Source: Roseateles terrae (GTDB taxonomy: Bacteria > Pseudomonadota > Gammaproteobacteria > Burkholderiales > Burkholderiaceae_C). From it: a stretch of DNA of 64,000 nucleotides. Below are positions 62,967-64,000 of the stretch, in pieces. Below the pieces are notes generated by a model. That model worked only from the letters and a program-made list of their open reading frames with translations. It was not told the origin of the DNA and did not search any database. The position numbers were made by a program, and so were the translations under genes. The DNA lies in the NCBI RefSeq assembly GCF_014192155.1, contig NZ_JACHXO010000010.1, positions 1-64,000 on the forward strand, given 5' to 3'. Within the stretch, counting starts at the first letter, position 1, and each line of letters starts with the position of its first letter.

Positions 62967-63323
62967 TCAGCTGCCTCGGTAGGTCGAATACGACCAGGGG
63001 CTGGCCAGCAGCGGCACGTGATAGTGCGCCGACGCCTCCGCAATGCCGAAGTCCAGCGGCACGTCATCCAGGAAGGCGGGCTGGGGCAGTTGCACGCCGC
63101 GCGCGGTGAAGTAGGCGGCCACGGCAAACACCAGCCGGTAGCGGCCCACCGCCAGTGCTTCGCCTTCCAGCAGCGGCCCGTCCGCCCGGCCGTCCGCATT
63201 CAGCTGCAGGGACCGCAGCAATTCCGGCGGCCCGTCCGCGCCCAGACGGTACAGGCGGACCGCCATGCCGGCCGCGGGTGCGCCATGCATCGTGTCCAGA
63301 ACGTGGGTGGTGAGCTTGCCCAT
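62967..63323 (-). CDS. uraH: 5-Hydroxyisourate hydrolase (transthyretin-like)
   Basis: 118 residues from the ATG at 63323. The signature blocks are [16 protein letters not shown] at the N-terminus (catalytic His), the Arg in the middle strand region, and [19 protein letters not shown] at the C-terminus, ending in the diagnostic Y-R-G-S. It hydrolyses the 5-hydroxyisourate made by PuuD. It is the first gene of uraH-xdhC and diverges from the GntR regulator gene with an operator-like palindrome between them. Confidence 0.95.
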   Translation of the reverse strand: MGKLTTHVLDTMHGAPAAGMAVRLYRLGADGPPELLRSLQLNADGRADGPLLEGEALAVGRYRLVFAVAAYFTARGVQLPQPAFLDDVPLDFGIAEASAHYHVPLLASPWSYSTYRGS

Positions 63324-63365
63324 CGGAAGGGAGTCGGCCAGGCGCCGTGAGGTGGTGAACGGACC

Positions 63366-63379
63366 AAAGTGTATACACT
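63366..63379. promoter_or_regulatory. Candidate GntR operator between uraH and the regulator gene
   Basis: AAAGTGTATACACT, with the perfect 12-bp palindrome AGTGTATACACT (63368-63379). It lies 43 bases before uraH and 11 bases before the GntR start codon, where a bound repressor would block both promoters. A near-identical site precedes puuD. Confidence 0.7.
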
Positions 63380-63389
63380 CCGGAACACA

Positions 63390-64000
63390 ATGCGCGTGTC
63401 GTCTCTTCATTCATCCGCAGCGTCCGGCGGCTCCTCCTCGGTGATCGCCGCGACCTCGGGAACGTCCGGAAGCGCCGGGTCCGGCGAATCCGCGGGCGGC
63501 AGCTCGGTGACCGAGCAGATCACTGCCGCCATCACCCAGGCCATCGTCGAGCGTCGGCTGATGCCGGGCACCAAGCTGGTGGAGCAGCAACTGGCAGACA
63601 TCTTCCGGTGCTCCCGCACCCTGGTGCGCCAGGCCCTGAACCAGCTCAGCCGCGATCGGCTGGTGAAGCTCGAGCCCGCACGCGGCGCCTTCGTGGCCGA
63701 GCCCGGCGTCGAGGAAGCACGGCAGGTCTTCGAGGTGCGCAAGATGCTGGAAGCCGCCATGCTCACCGACCTGTGCCAGCACGTCACGCCCACCCAGGTG
63801 CGGCAGCTGCGTGCCCATCTGAAGCAGGAACGCGAAGCCGTTCGCCGGACCGACGTCCCGGGTCGCACCCGCCTGCTGGCCGATTTCCATGTGCTGCTGG
63901 CCCGCATGCAGGGCAACGCGGTGCTGGCGCAGATCCTCACCGACCTGCTCTCCCGCAGCTCGCTCATCGCATTGATGTATCAGAGCTCCCATTCCGCCGC
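63390..64000 (+). CDS. GntR-family transcriptional regulator, FCD type (partial, runs off the window)
   Basis: The frame is open from the ATG at 63390 to the window end (203 full codons), so the C-terminus is missing. A Ser/Gly/Ala-rich leader of about 40 residues precedes the winged helix ([50 protein letters not shown]). The FadR-C (FCD) effector domain begins near 115 ([16 protein letters not shown]). It is divergent from uraH. The neighbouring palindromes and the uraH-xdhC-puuD genes suggest control of purine or urate catabolism. The ligand is inferred, possibly urate or a product. Confidence 0.9.
   Translation, partial: MRVSSLHSSAASGGSSSVIAATSGTSGSAGSGESAGGSSVTEQITAAITQAIVERRLMPGTKLVEQQLADIFRCSRTLVRQALNQLSRDRLVKLEPARGAFVAEPGVEEARQVFEVRKMLEAAMLTDLCQHVTPTQVRQLRAHLKQEREAVRRTDVPGRTRLLADFHVLLARMQGNAVLAQILTDLLSRSSLIALMYQSSHSA

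Overview
The window is high-GC chromosomal DNA from a betaproteobacterium, most likely order Burkholderiales and near the Roseateles/Mitsuaria/Rubrivivax/Leptothrix group. This placement is inferred from gene content and order: a class I phaC-phaA-phaB operon, an aceE-aceF-lpdA operon whose E3 carries its own lipoyl domain, a glnA-DUF4124-ntrB-ntrC cluster, folD next to prlC, and urate catabolism through PuuD. No rRNA, tRNA or CRISPR array was recognised.

Layout. Positions 1-94 hold the 5' end of an IS3-family element running off the left edge. From 217 to 2703 lie five small genes of polymorphic-toxin-immunity type (Imm35/YrhB-like, DUF2185/Imm33-like, an EF-Tu-domain-2-like barrel, an NTF2-like tail and one conserved unknown), with no toxin in the window. 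From 2761 to 10186 come the divergent pair ybbA/tesA, an exported alpha/beta hydrolase, and a tripartite efflux operon (NodT-type outer-membrane factor, macA, macB). From 10207 to 15933 lie a FecR/DUF6600 protein, peptide deformylase, an MBL hydrolase, unknowns, and a small membrane gene broken by a 7-bp repeat. From 16017 to 20864 is the nitrogen-control cluster, with a sigma54-type promoter and NtrC-like sites upstream of glnA. From 21180 to 26329 is a same-strand run: YncE-like propeller, polysaccharide deacetylase, sterol-desaturase-type hydroxylase, EI24 membrane protein, CinA/MoaB-like protein.

From 26611 to 32330 are an AIM24-like protein, an IclR regulator and the polyhydroxybutyrate operon. 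From 32509 to 38883 are a small membrane protein, pgeF, a Nudix hydrolase, a LapD/LapG pair for c-di-GMP control of periplasmic proteolysis, an HDOD protein and an ornithine-cyclodeaminase-family enzyme. From 39064 to 48958 are the pyruvate dehydrogenase operon and a divergent PAS histidine kinase/FixJ-type regulator. From 49031 to 60602 are folD, prlC, a structured inverted-repeat element, an M16 peptidase, an unknown exported protein, a HIT protein, a Bug-type binding protein and a chemoreceptor. From 60713 to the right edge is urate catabolism (puuD, xdhC, uraH) with a divergent GntR regulator cut by the window end. Near-identical GTGTATAC-centred palindromes sit upstream of puuD and between uraH and the GntR gene.

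Most of the window is core chromosome. The parts that look accessory or unexplained are the immunity-like array beside the IS end, the 14.8-15.9 kb patch of unknown genes, and the 52.3-52.6 kb inverted-repeat element. Coordinates include stop codons. Starts were chosen by ribosome-binding site, family N-terminus and overlap with the upstream gene.
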